From Prevotella communis (GTDB lineage: Bacteria; Bacteroidota; Bacteroidia; Bacteroidales; Bacteroidaceae): DNA of 64,000 nucleotides. The notes under the pieces were generated by a model, which worked only from the letters and a program-made list of their open reading frames with translations, was not told the origin of the DNA and did no database searches. The DNA is taken from the NCBI RefSeq assembly GCF_022024175.1, contig NZ_CP091794.1, positions 124,001-188,000 on the forward strand, in the 5' to 3' direction. Position numbers and translations under genes: made by a program. Shown piece by piece: positions 1 through 8,457 of this stretch. Each line of letters opens with the position of its first letter. The stretch's first letter is position 1.

Positions 1-1103
1 CGGGTGGCGCCTTTCATATCTCTGAGTATGGACTCGATGACCTCACCTTCTACACCAGTATTATTGAGGTGCCTGCTACGGGTGCTACCGATAACTTCCA
101 GCAGTTGCACGGCGTGTTCAGAAAAGAGCTTACTGCTGGTCGCCACACGCTTTGCCTGAATACCGACAAGGCTGGCTTTTATATCCGTAATATCAGCATC
201 ACTCCTTATGCAGAGGACAAGACGATGACCTGCACCGTGACGCGCACACCTACTACTGTGCAGGTGGGTGAGAAAACCACTATCAAGGTCACTGCTTCCT
301 CGAAGACCAGCACCATTGCCCAGGTGAATGTTTATGCCAACGGCCTTCTTATCGGCACGCTGACCGAGGCTCCCTATACGTTGGAGTATGTGCCTACAGT
401 CTATGGTAAACAGCAAATCACGGCTATTGCTATCGATGCTGATGGTAAGTCGAAGACTTCAACGGCTCAGGTGCTCACCGTCAATCCTAAGCGCGAGCCT
501 TATGCCAGCGGTATCTCTATCCCTGGTACATTGCAGGCCGAGAATTTTGATGTTGGTGGCGAGGGCTATTCTTATCACGATACCAGCACGGCCAACGAGG
601 GTGATGCCAACTTCCGTACCAATGATGGTGTGGATGTGGTAAAGGGAAACAACGGTAAGGCTATTGGCTATACAGAGGCTGATGAGTGGATGGAATATAC
701 CGTCAATGTGAAAGAGACAGGTAAATATACCTGCGAGGCTGTTGTCTCTTCTGGCGTGACAGGCTCAAAATTCATTATCCAGCGTGTCTTGGGCAGCTCA
801 AAGACGCTACTTGCCACCATCAATGTGCCGCAGACGGCCAACAACGATTGGGGCACGTATAAATCAGTGACACAGGATATTTCTACCACCCTGTCTGCAG
901 GTGAACATGTGTTACGCATCACCATCAAGGGTAAGCAGTGTAATATCGATAAGCTTATCTTCACCCTGAAACAGAGTACGGGCATTCATGATATCGAGGC
1001 TGATGGTCAGTCGACACCTATCTATAACCTGAGGGGTCAGAAAGTGTCTGAGGGCTACAAGGGCTTCGTTATCCGCAACGGCCGTAAGGTTCTGAAGCGA
1101 TAA
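1..1103 (+). CDS. Secreted CBM6 protein, C-terminal part (5' end outside window)
   Basis: The reading frame is open from the window edge, so the start and any catalytic domain are missing. What remains, in order: the end of a beta-sandwich carbohydrate-binding module (to about nt 230, ending in a GFYIRNISI strand as CBM6 modules do), an Ig-like domain (about nt 230-490), a full CBM6-like module (about nt 500-975; AENFD, NxGDxNFRxxDGVDV and DEWMEYTV are typical of the family), and a C-terminal tail with IYNLRGQKV and KGFVIRNGRKVLKR. The tail matches the short Prevotella form of the type IX secretion C-terminal signal. The intact protein is therefore probably an exported polysaccharide-degrading enzyme with tandem binding modules. 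CBM6 binds xylan, beta-glucan or cellulose in known cases; the ligand here cannot be told. Module identity is recognised from motifs, the enzyme role is inferred. Confidence 0.72.
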   Translation, partial: GGAFHISEYGLDDLTFYTSIIEVPATGATDNFQQLHGVFRKELTAGRHTLCLNTDKAGFYIRNISITPYAEDKTMTCTVTRTPTTVQVGEKTTIKVTASSKTSTIAQVNVYANGLLIGTLTEAPYTLEYVPTVYGKQQITAIAIDADGKSKTSTAQVLTVNPKREPYASGISIPGTLQAENFDVGGEGYSYHDTSTANEGDANFRTNDGVDVVKGNNGKAIGYTEADEWMEYTVNVKETGKYTCEAVVSSGVTGSKFIIQRVLGSSKTLLATINVPQTANNDWGTYKSVTQDISTTLSAGEHVLRITIKGKQCNIDKLIFTLKQSTGIHDIEADGQSTPIYNLRGQKVSEGYKGFVIRNGRKVLKR

Positions 1104-1125
1104 GACACCTGTACGGATGATATAA

Positions 1126-1231
1126 TCTGATGGACAAGATAAAAAACAAACGGGTATTCGTTTTCAAGAGGTTACCTCTGAAAAAGGACTATTATGCAAT
1201 CTGCTTGTTTGGCTTTATCTTGTCCATCAGA
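1126..1231. repeat. 18-bp perfect inverted repeat across a start codon
   Basis: TCTGATGGACAAGATAAA at 1126-1143 is exactly repeated in reverse complement at 1214-1231, with 70 nt between. The left arm holds the ATG (1130) of the following small gene, so in mRNA the start codon would be inside an 18-bp stem. Confidence 0.85.
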
Positions 1232-1459
1232 CCTTTAAATGCCGTAGAGACCAACCATGAGTCCATCCATGCCGCCCAACAAAAGGAGTTGCTCTACGTT
1301 CCCTTTTTTATCTGGTATGGCATAGAGTGGCTGGTACTTTACCTTAAATATCGCGATGCCAACAAGGCCTACTTCCATATCCGTTTTGAGGAAGAGGCCT
1401 ATGCCCATCAGTCAGATCTCAGCTATCTGAAAACCAGGAAGCATTACCGATATAAATAA
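1130..1459 (+). CDS. Small membrane protein with HExxH motif (putative mini metallopeptidase)
   Basis: 109 aa. HESIH (residues 43-47) forms an HExxH zinc-binding signature, followed by a hydrophobic segment (about 53-72, VPFFIWYGIEWLVLYL) and a downstream acidic cluster FEEEAYAHQ (about 87-94) that could supply the third zinc ligand of a gluzincin. The order HExxH, membrane segment, then E-x-E-A-Y recurs in short uncharacterised Bacteroidetes proteins as far as I remember; no function is assigned to them. At 109 aa it is far shorter than M48 or M56 peptidases, so activity is only inferred. There is no clear ribosome-binding site, and the start codon lies in the arm of an 18-bp inverted repeat. 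It ends 6 nt before the convergent dus gene. Confidence 0.6.
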   Translation: MDKIKNKRVFVFKRLPLKKDYYAICLFGFILSIRPLNAVETNHESIHAAQQKELLYVPFFIWYGIEWLVLYLKYRDANKAYFHIRFEEEAYAHQSDLSYLKTRKHYRYK

Positions 1460-1465
1460 CCCTTT

Positions 1466-2446
1466 TTATCCTAATAGCTTGCGGGTGTCCTCAAGGATGC
1501 CCGTTAGTTCGTCCATCTTGGCAGCACGCAGCATGGCGATGCGTGTCTGACGGAAGTTGGGGATGGCCTTGAAGATGGGGGTGGCTGCAAGGTGGCGACG
1601 GGTGTGCAGGATGCCACGGGTCTCATCGATACGTTCCACGTTGATGCGCAACTGCTCTTCCAGCACGTCCAGTTTCTCGTTGAAGCCGAAACTCTCGTCC
1701 ACTATGTTATGATCCAGATAGTCGCGTATCTCCTTGAAAATCCAGGGGCGGCCAAAGGTGGCACGACCCACCATGATAGCATCGACACCATAACGCTCGA
1801 AAGCCTGCTTGGCCTCTTCGGGTGAGGTGATGTCGCCATTGCCGATGATGGGGATATGAATGCGGGGATTGCGCTTCACCTCACCAATCAGGGTCCAGTC
1901 GGCCTCGCCAGTATACATCTGGGCACGCGTGCGACCATGGATAGTGAGTGCCTGAATACCACAGTCCTGCAGTTGTTCGGCCAGTTCGGTGATGATCAGT
2001 TGGTCCTGGTTCCATCCCAGTCGGGTCTTCACGGTAACGGGCAGTTTCACGGCATCCACCACCTTGCGCGTAATTTCCAGCAATTTGGGGATATTCTGCA
2101 ACATGCCAGCGCCGGCCCCCTTGCCAGCCACCTTCTTCACAGGACAGCCGAAGTTCAGGTCGATGAGGTCAGGACCAGCCTGTTCCACGATTTTTGCAGC
2201 CTCTACCATCGCATCCACGTCGCGTCCGTAGATCTGAATGCCCACGGGGCGCTCTTCGTCGCTGATGGTCAGTTTTTGCTGGGTGGATTTTACATCACGT
2301 ATCAACGCCTCGGCCGATACAAATTCTGTATATACCATTGAGGCTCCGAACCGCTTACAAAGCAGTCGGAACCCAATATCTGTAACGTCCTCCATCGGTG
2401 CCAGGAACACCGGTTGGGGGCCAAATTCTAAGTTACCTATCTTCAT
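1466..2446 (-). CDS. dus: tRNA-dihydrouridine synthase
   Basis: 326 aa. FMN-dependent enzyme that reduces uridines in the tRNA D-loop. Visible family features: LAPMEDVTD near the N-terminus (FMN site of the TIM barrel), DLNFGCPVKKV with the catalytic Cys, KTRLGW, LTIHGRTRAQMY, IPIIGNGDI and a DAIMVGRATFGRPWIF phosphate-binding segment. Length fits the family. The ATG at 2446 is preferred to an upstream in-frame codon at 2485 because a TACCTTTG promoter box lies between them (2455-2462), so the mRNA probably starts only a few nt before this ATG. Monocistronic, convergent with the small HExxH gene. Confidence 0.95.
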   Translation of the reverse strand: MKIGNLEFGPQPVFLAPMEDVTDIGFRLLCKRFGASMVYTEFVSAEALIRDVKSTQQKLTISDEERPVGIQIYGRDVDAMVEAAKIVEQAGPDLIDLNFGCPVKKVAGKGAGAGMLQNIPKLLEITRKVVDAVKLPVTVKTRLGWNQDQLIITELAEQLQDCGIQALTIHGRTRAQMYTGEADWTLIGEVKRNPRIHIPIIGNGDITSPEEAKQAFERYGVDAIMVGRATFGRPWIFKEIRDYLDHNIVDESFGFNEKLDVLEEQLRINVERIDETRGILHTRRHLAATPIFKAIPNFRQTRIAMLRAAKMDELTGILEDTRKLLG

Positions 2447-2454
2447 TCTGTTTG

Positions 2455-2462
2455 CAAAGGTA
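2455..2462 (-). promoter_or_regulatory. -7 promoter box of dus
   Basis: TACCTTTG on the minus strand, 8 nt before the ATG at 2446; implies a nearly leaderless transcript and sets the start codon. Confidence 0.7.
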
Positions 2463-2494
2463 ATGCATACCGAGTGAAAATGCAAATCTTTTTG

Positions 2495-5400
2495 TTACTT
2501 CTTCACAATTTTCTTGCCTCCTACGATATTCAAACCTCTCATCAAGCGTGTGCTGCGACGACCCAGAAGATCGTAGATTGTAGATTTGAGATTTGTGACT
2601 TGAGAATTGTGGTTAGAGATGTTGTCAACGATGGGGTCGTGACCAAGATACTCCAGGGTGAAGTGGTCGAATTTACAGTCGTTGCTCTGGTAGTCTTTTA
2701 ATTCTACACCAATGGTGAGCATGCCGTCGGTAACCTCGGTTGTGACACTGGCAGTATTGTCGGTGAGCTTGGTCATATCGGCCTTGTCGCTATTGGCGAT
2801 GAGTGAAGCACCCGGATGAATGGTCGATTCGCTGGTGCGCACGCCAACGCGGTATTTGCCTGCTGGCAGGCCAGAGAGCTGCTGCATGATAGAGCGATCG
2901 GTGAGGTTGCCTGAGCCTTGCCATTTGTTGAAATAGCTGCTGCCAACCTTAGCAGGCAGGTAGTTGGCATACTCGCACTCGAAAGCATCGTCTTGTGAGA
3001 GCGTCCAGCCCACGGGGTGCTTGGCGTGGAAGTTGTTATAGCGTGTGCCGTCGGCATTGGTGATGAGGTAAGAGACGTCAATGGGATTCTCTTCCGTTGC
3101 CTTGTCGATATTCTCAACGGCGGCAATGTATTTTCCACGCTTTATGGCATAGATATCGAAATGACCGGTATTCTCAGAGGTGGCGTCGCCGCTGATTTCC
3201 CTGGTGCCGTCGTAGCGACCCAGGATGCCGCCCTTGTTGTTGGTGAGGGTCCATGAGCCCGACGGAGATGCGTCGGAAGTGGTGGTGGCGGTGACGTAGG
3301 CACGGTCGGTCCAACCCTCGCCATTGTTTTCTGTGCGATAGTTCCAGTTGTTGGGGGCATCGTTAGACTGCAGACAAACATCGGGATTGCCGGCATTGGT
3401 GATGATGAGCCACTTCAGGTTATCGCCCTTAGCACCAGAGTAGTTGTTGGCATCAAAGGCATCAAGGGTCCACAGGGCGTTCTTGTTACCCTCGGGATAG
3501 ACATCATCCTCGTACCACATGGTCTGATAGGCAGCCCCCTGCTTATTGCCTGTGGCCAAAACCAGTCCATTGTCTGTATTGTGATCGTAGATGGCAAAGA
3601 AAAACTGACTCACATCCTCGGGCAGTGTCTCTATCTTCTGCCAGCCCTTAGCCTCTGCATGGCGCTCGCCAACTTCTTTCGGCGTATAGAGTACCACGCG
3701 CTCAGCGCGGAACTCCTGTGTGCCGGAACCATTAAGCAGGTTGGCCTGGAATCCGATATATACCTCTGTCTCTTTATCGAGTTGGAAGTAGAGACCCTGG
3801 ATCTTCATGTCACCTGTGCAACTGCTGATGGGATAATAGGCCAGGGCTTCAGCAGGGATGTCTTCGGTCTCAGAGAGTTGGGTGCTGACAAACATGTAGG
3901 CCTGCTGACTCATGTTATAAGTGGTGTTGTAGGCAGCACCGAAATAGTATTTGCCAGCGGGCATCGTCACCTTACGGTAGATGCGGGCATCCTTCAGACT
4001 GCCGGTAGTGTTGTTGCCGGCATCATTCCATACACCGAGCATCAGGGCATCCTTACCGGAATACTTATCCAGTCCGTGTTTGGTGCCGTCGCCACCATTC
4101 GGAATGTCGAAGTTCTCCACGGTCCAGTTCTTTGGTGCACCAAAACGACTGTTGCCACCAGCGGAACGGGTGAAGTCAGAACCCTCAATGAGATACTGTG
4201 TGGTGACATTCTCTTCAATGACGCCATTAAAGGCACCACCCTTGTTCAAACCATCGTTCTCCAGACTGCGATAGGCATCGGCCAGCGTCTGGCGGGCTGA
4301 CTCGTAGTCAGCCTCAGGAGAACCGGAGGGCACGGCTTTCGCCTTCTCTATGGCTGCACGCAGCAGGTCGAGCTTGGCGCTGTTGATCTTACCTGTATTG
4401 TAGGGGTGAGTCTGGTTAGTGAGCAGAGGAAGGTCCTCCTCCAACTCACTAATCATGGACTGCAACAACTCAGAAGCTGTACGTACTTCTTTCTTGAAGA
4501 TGATACGGAACACAGGAGCAATGGCATTGGGCTTGCTATCGGGTACGATGATGCTCAGTCCCTGGATGCTTTGTTCGAACGTGATGGGCTTGTCGTAGCC
4601 TAGGAGTTCCACTTTCTCCACGTCACCGCTATACGATGACTCGATGATAGAGAAGGCCTTGAAATCAAACTGTCTGGCTTCGGGCCATGCCATGATGGTG
4701 GCATAAACGGTATCGTTGCGCTGCACATAACGCACGTCCTGGGCAGAATAGGCCTGCCCCTCGTTGAAACCCTGAGCATTCATGGGGTTGGCAGCCTCGG
4801 CAAGAGGACCCTCCCCAAAGGTTTTCCACATACGTGTGCCATAGATACTCTCGCTGTTGATGTCCAACCAGGCCTTGATGTCAGCCAGAACCTTCTTTTC
4901 CTTGTCATCAATAGAGCCATTGCCCTTCACGGGGATAGAGAGCAGCAGGTTACCATTCTTTGACACTACGTCGATAAGCATACGAATCACGGTAGCACCA
5001 CTCTTGTAGCCATTACCATTGTACACATTCTGGTCATAGTGCCACTGACCGATGCAGGTGCAGGTCTGCCAGTAGTCTTCCTGTGGACGATCGGGGATAC
5101 CGCGCTCCACGTCCCACATCATATAGTCTTTCTGTTGGGTAGTGAGCTGTTTACCTGTGACCACCACCTGTTGTTTTCCATCATGATTGGCAGCGCTGTG
5201 GTTGTAGTAGTGCTGCAGGATATTCTTTCCAATCTGGTCGTCACAGCCATAGAAAGGCATAGCAGTGTCATCGAAATAAATCATGTCGGGGTTGTAGTCG
5301 TCAATGAGCTCCAGCACACGATTCTGGAACTTCTGCTTGTATGCAGTAGAGGGCTGACTGGCACCGTTGCCCCAGTCCCATTGTGAGTGGATAGTACCAG

Positions 5401-6076
5401 AACTCTCCCAACCAGTAGAGTGCTCATGATTCTGGGCGTAGAGCTCCTGTGGGTCGAGTCCTTCCCACCATGTTCCTACACCATCGGCCTTGGTCAGGTT
5501 GCCATCAAATTTCTGTGAGGGTTCCAACCAGGTCCAGGCATGAGAGGCATGGATAGACACACCGAGAGGCAGGCCTGCCTTCTTACAGGCTTCGCTCCAA
5601 CCTTTCACGAGGTCTTTCTTCGGACCTACATTTACGGAGTTCCACTCCTGATAGGGTGAGTTCCATAGGTCGAAATTGTCGTGATGATTACCCAAAGCCA
5701 TGAAATAGCGGGCTCCAACGCTCTTGTAGAGGCTTACCAGTTCCTCAGGATTCCACTGGTCGGCCTTCCACGCGTTACAAAGATCTTTCAGACCAAAAGT
5801 AGAGGGGTTGCCGAAATGGCTCACGTGATAGTTGTACTGTCCGCTACCCTCGTAATACATAAAACGGGCATACCAGTCGCCGTCCTCGGCCTGACATTGC
5901 GGACCCCAGTGAGCCCAGATACCAAACTTAGCGTCCTTGAACCATTCAGGGCACTCCCATGCGCTGAGCGATTCCCAGTCATTACCAAACGTGCCAGTCT
6001 TCACGGTCACGTCTGTCTGTTGTGCACTTGCTGACAAAGCAAATGCCGTCATCAACATAGTAAATAGTTTCTTCAT
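2495..6076 (-). CDS. Secreted multidomain GH29 alpha-L-fucosidase
   Basis: 1193 aa, several times the size of a bare GH29 catalytic domain. Residues 1-18 are a signal peptide (cut after ALSASA). The catalytic domain spans about 25-520: FGIWAHWGPQ, GARYFMALGNHHDNFDLW and NPDMIYFDD (Asp near 268, the expected nucleophile). A three-helix FIVAR-like linker follows (about 535-620), then a jelly-roll carbohydrate-binding-like region (about 640-810), a further beta-rich region (about 815-1000), another sandwich domain (about 1010-1150) and a C-terminal tail (TIYDLLGRR, GLNIVGGKKIVKK) like the type IX sorting tails of other proteins in this window. It should release terminal L-fucose from plant or host glycans at the cell surface. 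Divergent from a mutarotase and an AraC regulator, which fits a fucose/deoxysugar module. GH29 is confident; accessory domain names are approximate. Confidence 0.9.
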   Translation of the reverse strand: MKKLFTMLMTAFALSASAQQTDVTVKTGTFGNDWESLSAWECPEWFKDAKFGIWAHWGPQCQAEDGDWYARFMYYEGSGQYNYHVSHFGNPSTFGLKDLCNAWKADQWNPEELVSLYKSVGARYFMALGNHHDNFDLWNSPYQEWNSVNVGPKKDLVKGWSEACKKAGLPLGVSIHASHAWTWLEPSQKFDGNLTKADGVGTWWEGLDPQELYAQNHEHSTGWESSGTIHSQWDWGNGASQPSTAYKQKFQNRVLELIDDYNPDMIYFDDTAMPFYGCDDQIGKNILQHYYNHSAANHDGKQQVVVTGKQLTTQQKDYMMWDVERGIPDRPQEDYWQTCTCIGQWHYDQNVYNGNGYKSGATVIRMLIDVVSKNGNLLLSIPVKGNGSIDDKEKKVLADIKAWLDINSESIYGTRMWKTFGEGPLAEAANPMNAQGFNEGQAYSAQDVRYVQRNDTVYATIMAWPEARQFDFKAFSIIESSYSGDVEKVELLGYDKPITFEQSIQGLSIIVPDSKPNAIAPVFRIIFKKEVRTASELLQSMISELEEDLPLLTNQTHPYNTGKINSAKLDLLRAAIEKAKAVPSGSPEADYESARQTLADAYRSLENDGLNKGGAFNGVIEENVTTQYLIEGSDFTRSAGGNSRFGAPKNWTVENFDIPNGGDGTKHGLDKYSGKDALMLGVWNDAGNNTTGSLKDARIYRKVTMPAGKYYFGAAYNTTYNMSQQAYMFVSTQLSETEDIPAEALAYYPISSCTGDMKIQGLYFQLDKETEVYIGFQANLLNGSGTQEFRAERVVLYTPKEVGERHAEAKGWQKIETLPEDVSQFFFAIYDHNTDNGLVLATGNKQGAAYQTMWYEDDVYPEGNKNALWTLDAFDANNYSGAKGDNLKWLIITNAGNPDVCLQSNDAPNNWNYRTENNGEGWTDRAYVTATTTSDASPSGSWTLTNNKGGILGRYDGTREISGDATSENTGHFDIYAIKRGKYIAAVENIDKATEENPIDVSYLITNADGTRYNNFHAKHPVGWTLSQDDAFECEYANYLPAKVGSSYFNKWQGSGNLTDRSIMQQLSGLPAGKYRVGVRTSESTIHPGASLIANSDKADMTKLTDNTASVTTEVTDGMLTIGVELKDYQSNDCKFDHFTLEYLGHDPIVDNISNHNSQVTNLKSTIYDLLGRRSTRLMRGLNIVGGKKIVKK

Positions 6077-6108
6077 TGTAGTATTTTAGTTAGTTAATAT
6101 TCTGGCTG

Positions 6109-6116
6109 CAAAGGTA
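6109..6116 (-). promoter_or_regulatory. -7 promoter box of the GH29 gene
   Basis: TACCTTTG on the minus strand, about 32 nt before the ATG at 6076. No convincing TTTG -33 element at the usual distance. Confidence 0.6.
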
Positions 6117-6235
6117 GAAAATATGTCGATGATAAGGCGTCATTATATTGCATCAAGATAGGACAAAATGTTAAAAAGATAATATAGTCCTACAAAAAGT
6201 TCGCTTTATGGTATACAACCAACGGGAAAATATGT

Positions 6236-6243
6236 TACCTTTG
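6236..6243 (+). promoter_or_regulatory. -7 promoter box of the mutarotase-araC operon
   Basis: TACCTTTG, divergent from the GH29 promoter. The 198-nt divergent region 6077-6274 is where a regulator such as the adjacent AraC protein would bind; no clear operator repeat was seen. Confidence 0.6.
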
Positions 6244-6274
6244 CATCGTCAGAAACTATAATGAATCATAATAA

Positions 6275-6655
6275 GTGGAAGGCTATATTCAAAAATTATC
6301 TAACGGCAAGTTGAAACGCTATGTGCAGTTTCTGGAGATCTCGGATGATCCGGAACTGATGGCGCAGTATCGTTATTGGCACTCAGAGGGACGTCACTGG
6401 CAGGAGATACGTGAGGGTATCCGTGCCGTTGGTATCCTTGAGATGGAGATTTATATGCGTCATAATCAGTTGGTTATGATAGTGGATGCTCCTGCCGACT
6501 TCAATTGGCAGGAGGCGATGAGTCGTCTGGCTACTTTGCCCAGGCAGGCAGAGTGGGAGGCCTTTGTGGCCCGTTTCCAAGGATGTAGCGCGGATGCTTG
6601 TAGCGATGAGAAATGGCAACCGGCAGAGCGTATTTTTCAACTTTATGAAGACTAA
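6275..6655 (+). CDS. RhaM-family sugar mutarotase (L-rhamnose or L-fucose)
   Basis: 126 aa from GTG. The KRYVQFLEISDDPELMAQY start, the WHSEG segment (His36, matching the catalytic His of E. coli RhaM), IYMRHNQLVMIVDAP, and the WQPAERIFQLYE end all fit the L-rhamnose mutarotase family (PF05336), which interconverts alpha and beta anomers. No ATG exists in frame: TAA at 6272 abuts the GTG at 6275, and a TTG at 6311 would give MKRYVQ, which is how family members usually begin. Either non-ATG start is possible. Followed 4 nt later by an AraC regulator. Its placement opposite a fucosidase suggests L-fucose as substrate, which is inference from context. Confidence 0.85.
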   Translation: MEGYIQKLSNGKLKRYVQFLEISDDPELMAQYRYWHSEGRHWQEIREGIRAVGILEMEIYMRHNQLVMIVDAPADFNWQEAMSRLATLPRQAEWEAFVARFQGCSADACSDEKWQPAERIFQLYED

Positions 6656-6658
6656 GAA

Positions 6659-7522
6659 ATGATGCATTTACCCATAGAGTCATTTAATTTCCAGATGCTG
6701 AATGTGGGACTGGCTCACCACGATGGCGACTGGAACTGGAAAAATGTCAGTTCACCCTTCACGCGCATCTTCTATGTGAAGGAGGGTGAGGCACAGTTGC
6801 ATCTTCCTCAGCAGGTTGTAAGATTGCGCCCCGGTTATCTTTATATCGTACCTGCCTATACGTTGCATTCCTATGAGTGTGAGGGATTGTTCGTACATTA
6901 TTATCTACACGTGTACGAAGGGTTCAAAAGTGAGATGAACCTGATGGAGCAGTATGATTTTCCAATCGAGGTGGCTGGTTGTCATGATGACGAATTATTG
7001 TTGCAACGTATGTGTGAACAGCATCCACAGGCACAGTTGCCATCAAGTAATCCGCAGACGTATGATAATGCAGCGCAGTTTACGGACTATGTAAGGCGTT
7101 ATCGGGATATACCGTTATGGCAGAAAATGGAATTGCGCGGCAGTATCCTGATGCTCTTTTCCCGTTTCTTGCGCGAGGCAGTACCACATGAATGGACCAC
7201 GGATGAGCGTATGAAACGGGTTCAGGAGCATATCCATTCTCATATCTGCGAGAATGTGGATATCGAGGAACTGGCTGATGTAGCTTGCATCACCAAACCG
7301 TATCTTATCCGACTATTTAAGAAAGAATTTGGTACTTCGCCAGTACAGTATATCAATAGTAAGAAGGTGGAGCGTGCCCAACTGTTGCTTTATACCACCG
7401 ATATTCCTGTGAAGGAAGTGGCTTATGAACTGGGATTCAATGACCATAGTTATTTCATCCGCATGTTCCGTAAGGTGACGGGCATCACGCCGCAGGAGTA
7501 TCGCAGACAGTTGCGGGCATAG
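6659..7522 (+). CDS. AraC-family transcriptional regulator
   Basis: 287 aa. N-terminal cupin-like ligand-binding domain (about 20-110: RIFYVKEGEAQLHL, LRPGYLYIVPAYTLHSYEC), a helical linker, then two helix-turn-helix motifs (about 185-285: IEELADVACITKPYLIRLFKKEFG, and VKEVAYELGFNDHSYFIRMFRKVTG, ending PQEYRR). It starts 4 nt after the mutarotase, so the two are surely co-transcribed. The likely targets are its own operon and the divergent GH29 gene, with a released sugar as effector; that is inferred from position. Confidence 0.9.
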   Translation: MMHLPIESFNFQMLNVGLAHHDGDWNWKNVSSPFTRIFYVKEGEAQLHLPQQVVRLRPGYLYIVPAYTLHSYECEGLFVHYYLHVYEGFKSEMNLMEQYDFPIEVAGCHDDELLLQRMCEQHPQAQLPSSNPQTYDNAAQFTDYVRRYRDIPLWQKMELRGSILMLFSRFLREAVPHEWTTDERMKRVQEHIHSHICENVDIEELADVACITKPYLIRLFKKEFGTSPVQYINSKKVERAQLLLYTTDIPVKEVAYELGFNDHSYFIRMFRKVTGITPQEYRRQLRA

Positions 7523-7535
7523 CAGTATCAGGGAA

Positions 7536-8426
7536 ATGACAAGAGAGGGAGAGATCTATAAAGTGACGCTGGTGGGCAGCATTGGTAATCTGCTGCTCGT
7601 GGTGTTTAAGTTTATTGCCGGCATACTGGGAAACAGTGCGGCGATGATAGCTGATGCCGTGCACTCGCTGTCCGACTTCATCACAGATGTTATCGTGATT
7701 ATCTTTGTGGGCATTAGTGCCAAACCGCAGGATGAGTCGCACGACTACGGTCATGGGAAGTTTGAGACGCTGGCTTCTTTCTTCGTGGCCTTGGCATTAT
7801 TAGGTGCTGCTGGTGGCATCATTGTGTCAGGAGGAGGAAAACTGATGGATTGGCTCAGCGGCGCAGATTTGGAAGCGCCTGGTATGTTGGCTTTATGGGC
7901 AGCACTGCTTTCTATTGCTGTGAAGGAGGTACTGTATCAATATACGGCTGTGAAAGGCAGACAACTGGATTCGCAGGTGATGATAGCCAATGCGTGGCAC
8001 CACAGGAGTGATTCGCTCTCGTCGATAGGTGCTGCCATCGGTATTGGTGGTGCCATCTGGCTTGGTAACCGTTGGACGGTGCTCGACCCTTTGGCTTCTG
8101 TTGTGGTGGGTCTGATGTTGGTGAAGGTGGCGTATGACTTGCTGAAGATCAACATCGGCGAGCTAACAGAATGCTCGTTACCAGCGGATACTGAGGAGGA
8201 GATAGTGAGAATCATCGAGTCAGAGCCAGGTGTGAGCGAGCCGCATCATCTGCGTACCCGTCGCATTGGTAACCGTATTGCCATTGATACGCATATCCGC
8301 CTGGATGGTAATATGTTGCTGAGTGAGGCGCATCAGAAGACAACAGCCATTGAACACAGGCTGAAGGAACGGTTTGGTGCACAGACGCACGTCACCATTC
8401 ACATGGAGCCTGTGAAGAGGGCATAG
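7536..8426 (+). CDS. Cation diffusion facilitator (CDF) metal exporter
   Basis: 296 aa inner-membrane protein exporting divalent metals (Zn, Fe, Mn or Cd) in exchange for protons. About six membrane segments. The metal-site residues are visible in DAVHSLSDFITD (TM2) and HHRSDSLSS (TM5), with the HDYGHGKFETLASF loop typical of CDF proteins. The C-terminal cytoplasmic domain (about 205-290) ends with HVTIHMEP. An AGGGA ribosome-binding site lies just before the ATG. It starts 13 nt after the AraC gene, so may be read from the same transcript without a functional link. Which metal is carried cannot be told. Confidence 0.93.
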   Translation: MTREGEIYKVTLVGSIGNLLLVVFKFIAGILGNSAAMIADAVHSLSDFITDVIVIIFVGISAKPQDESHDYGHGKFETLASFFVALALLGAAGGIIVSGGGKLMDWLSGADLEAPGMLALWAALLSIAVKEVLYQYTAVKGRQLDSQVMIANAWHHRSDSLSSIGAAIGIGGAIWLGNRWTVLDPLASVVVGLMLVKVAYDLLKINIGELTECSLPADTEEEIVRIIESEPGVSEPHHLRTRRIGNRIAIDTHIRLDGNMLLSEAHQKTTAIEHRLKERFGAQTHVTIHMEPVKRA

Positions 8427-8457
8427 CTAGATACGGATACTCCAGATGGCACGGCTA

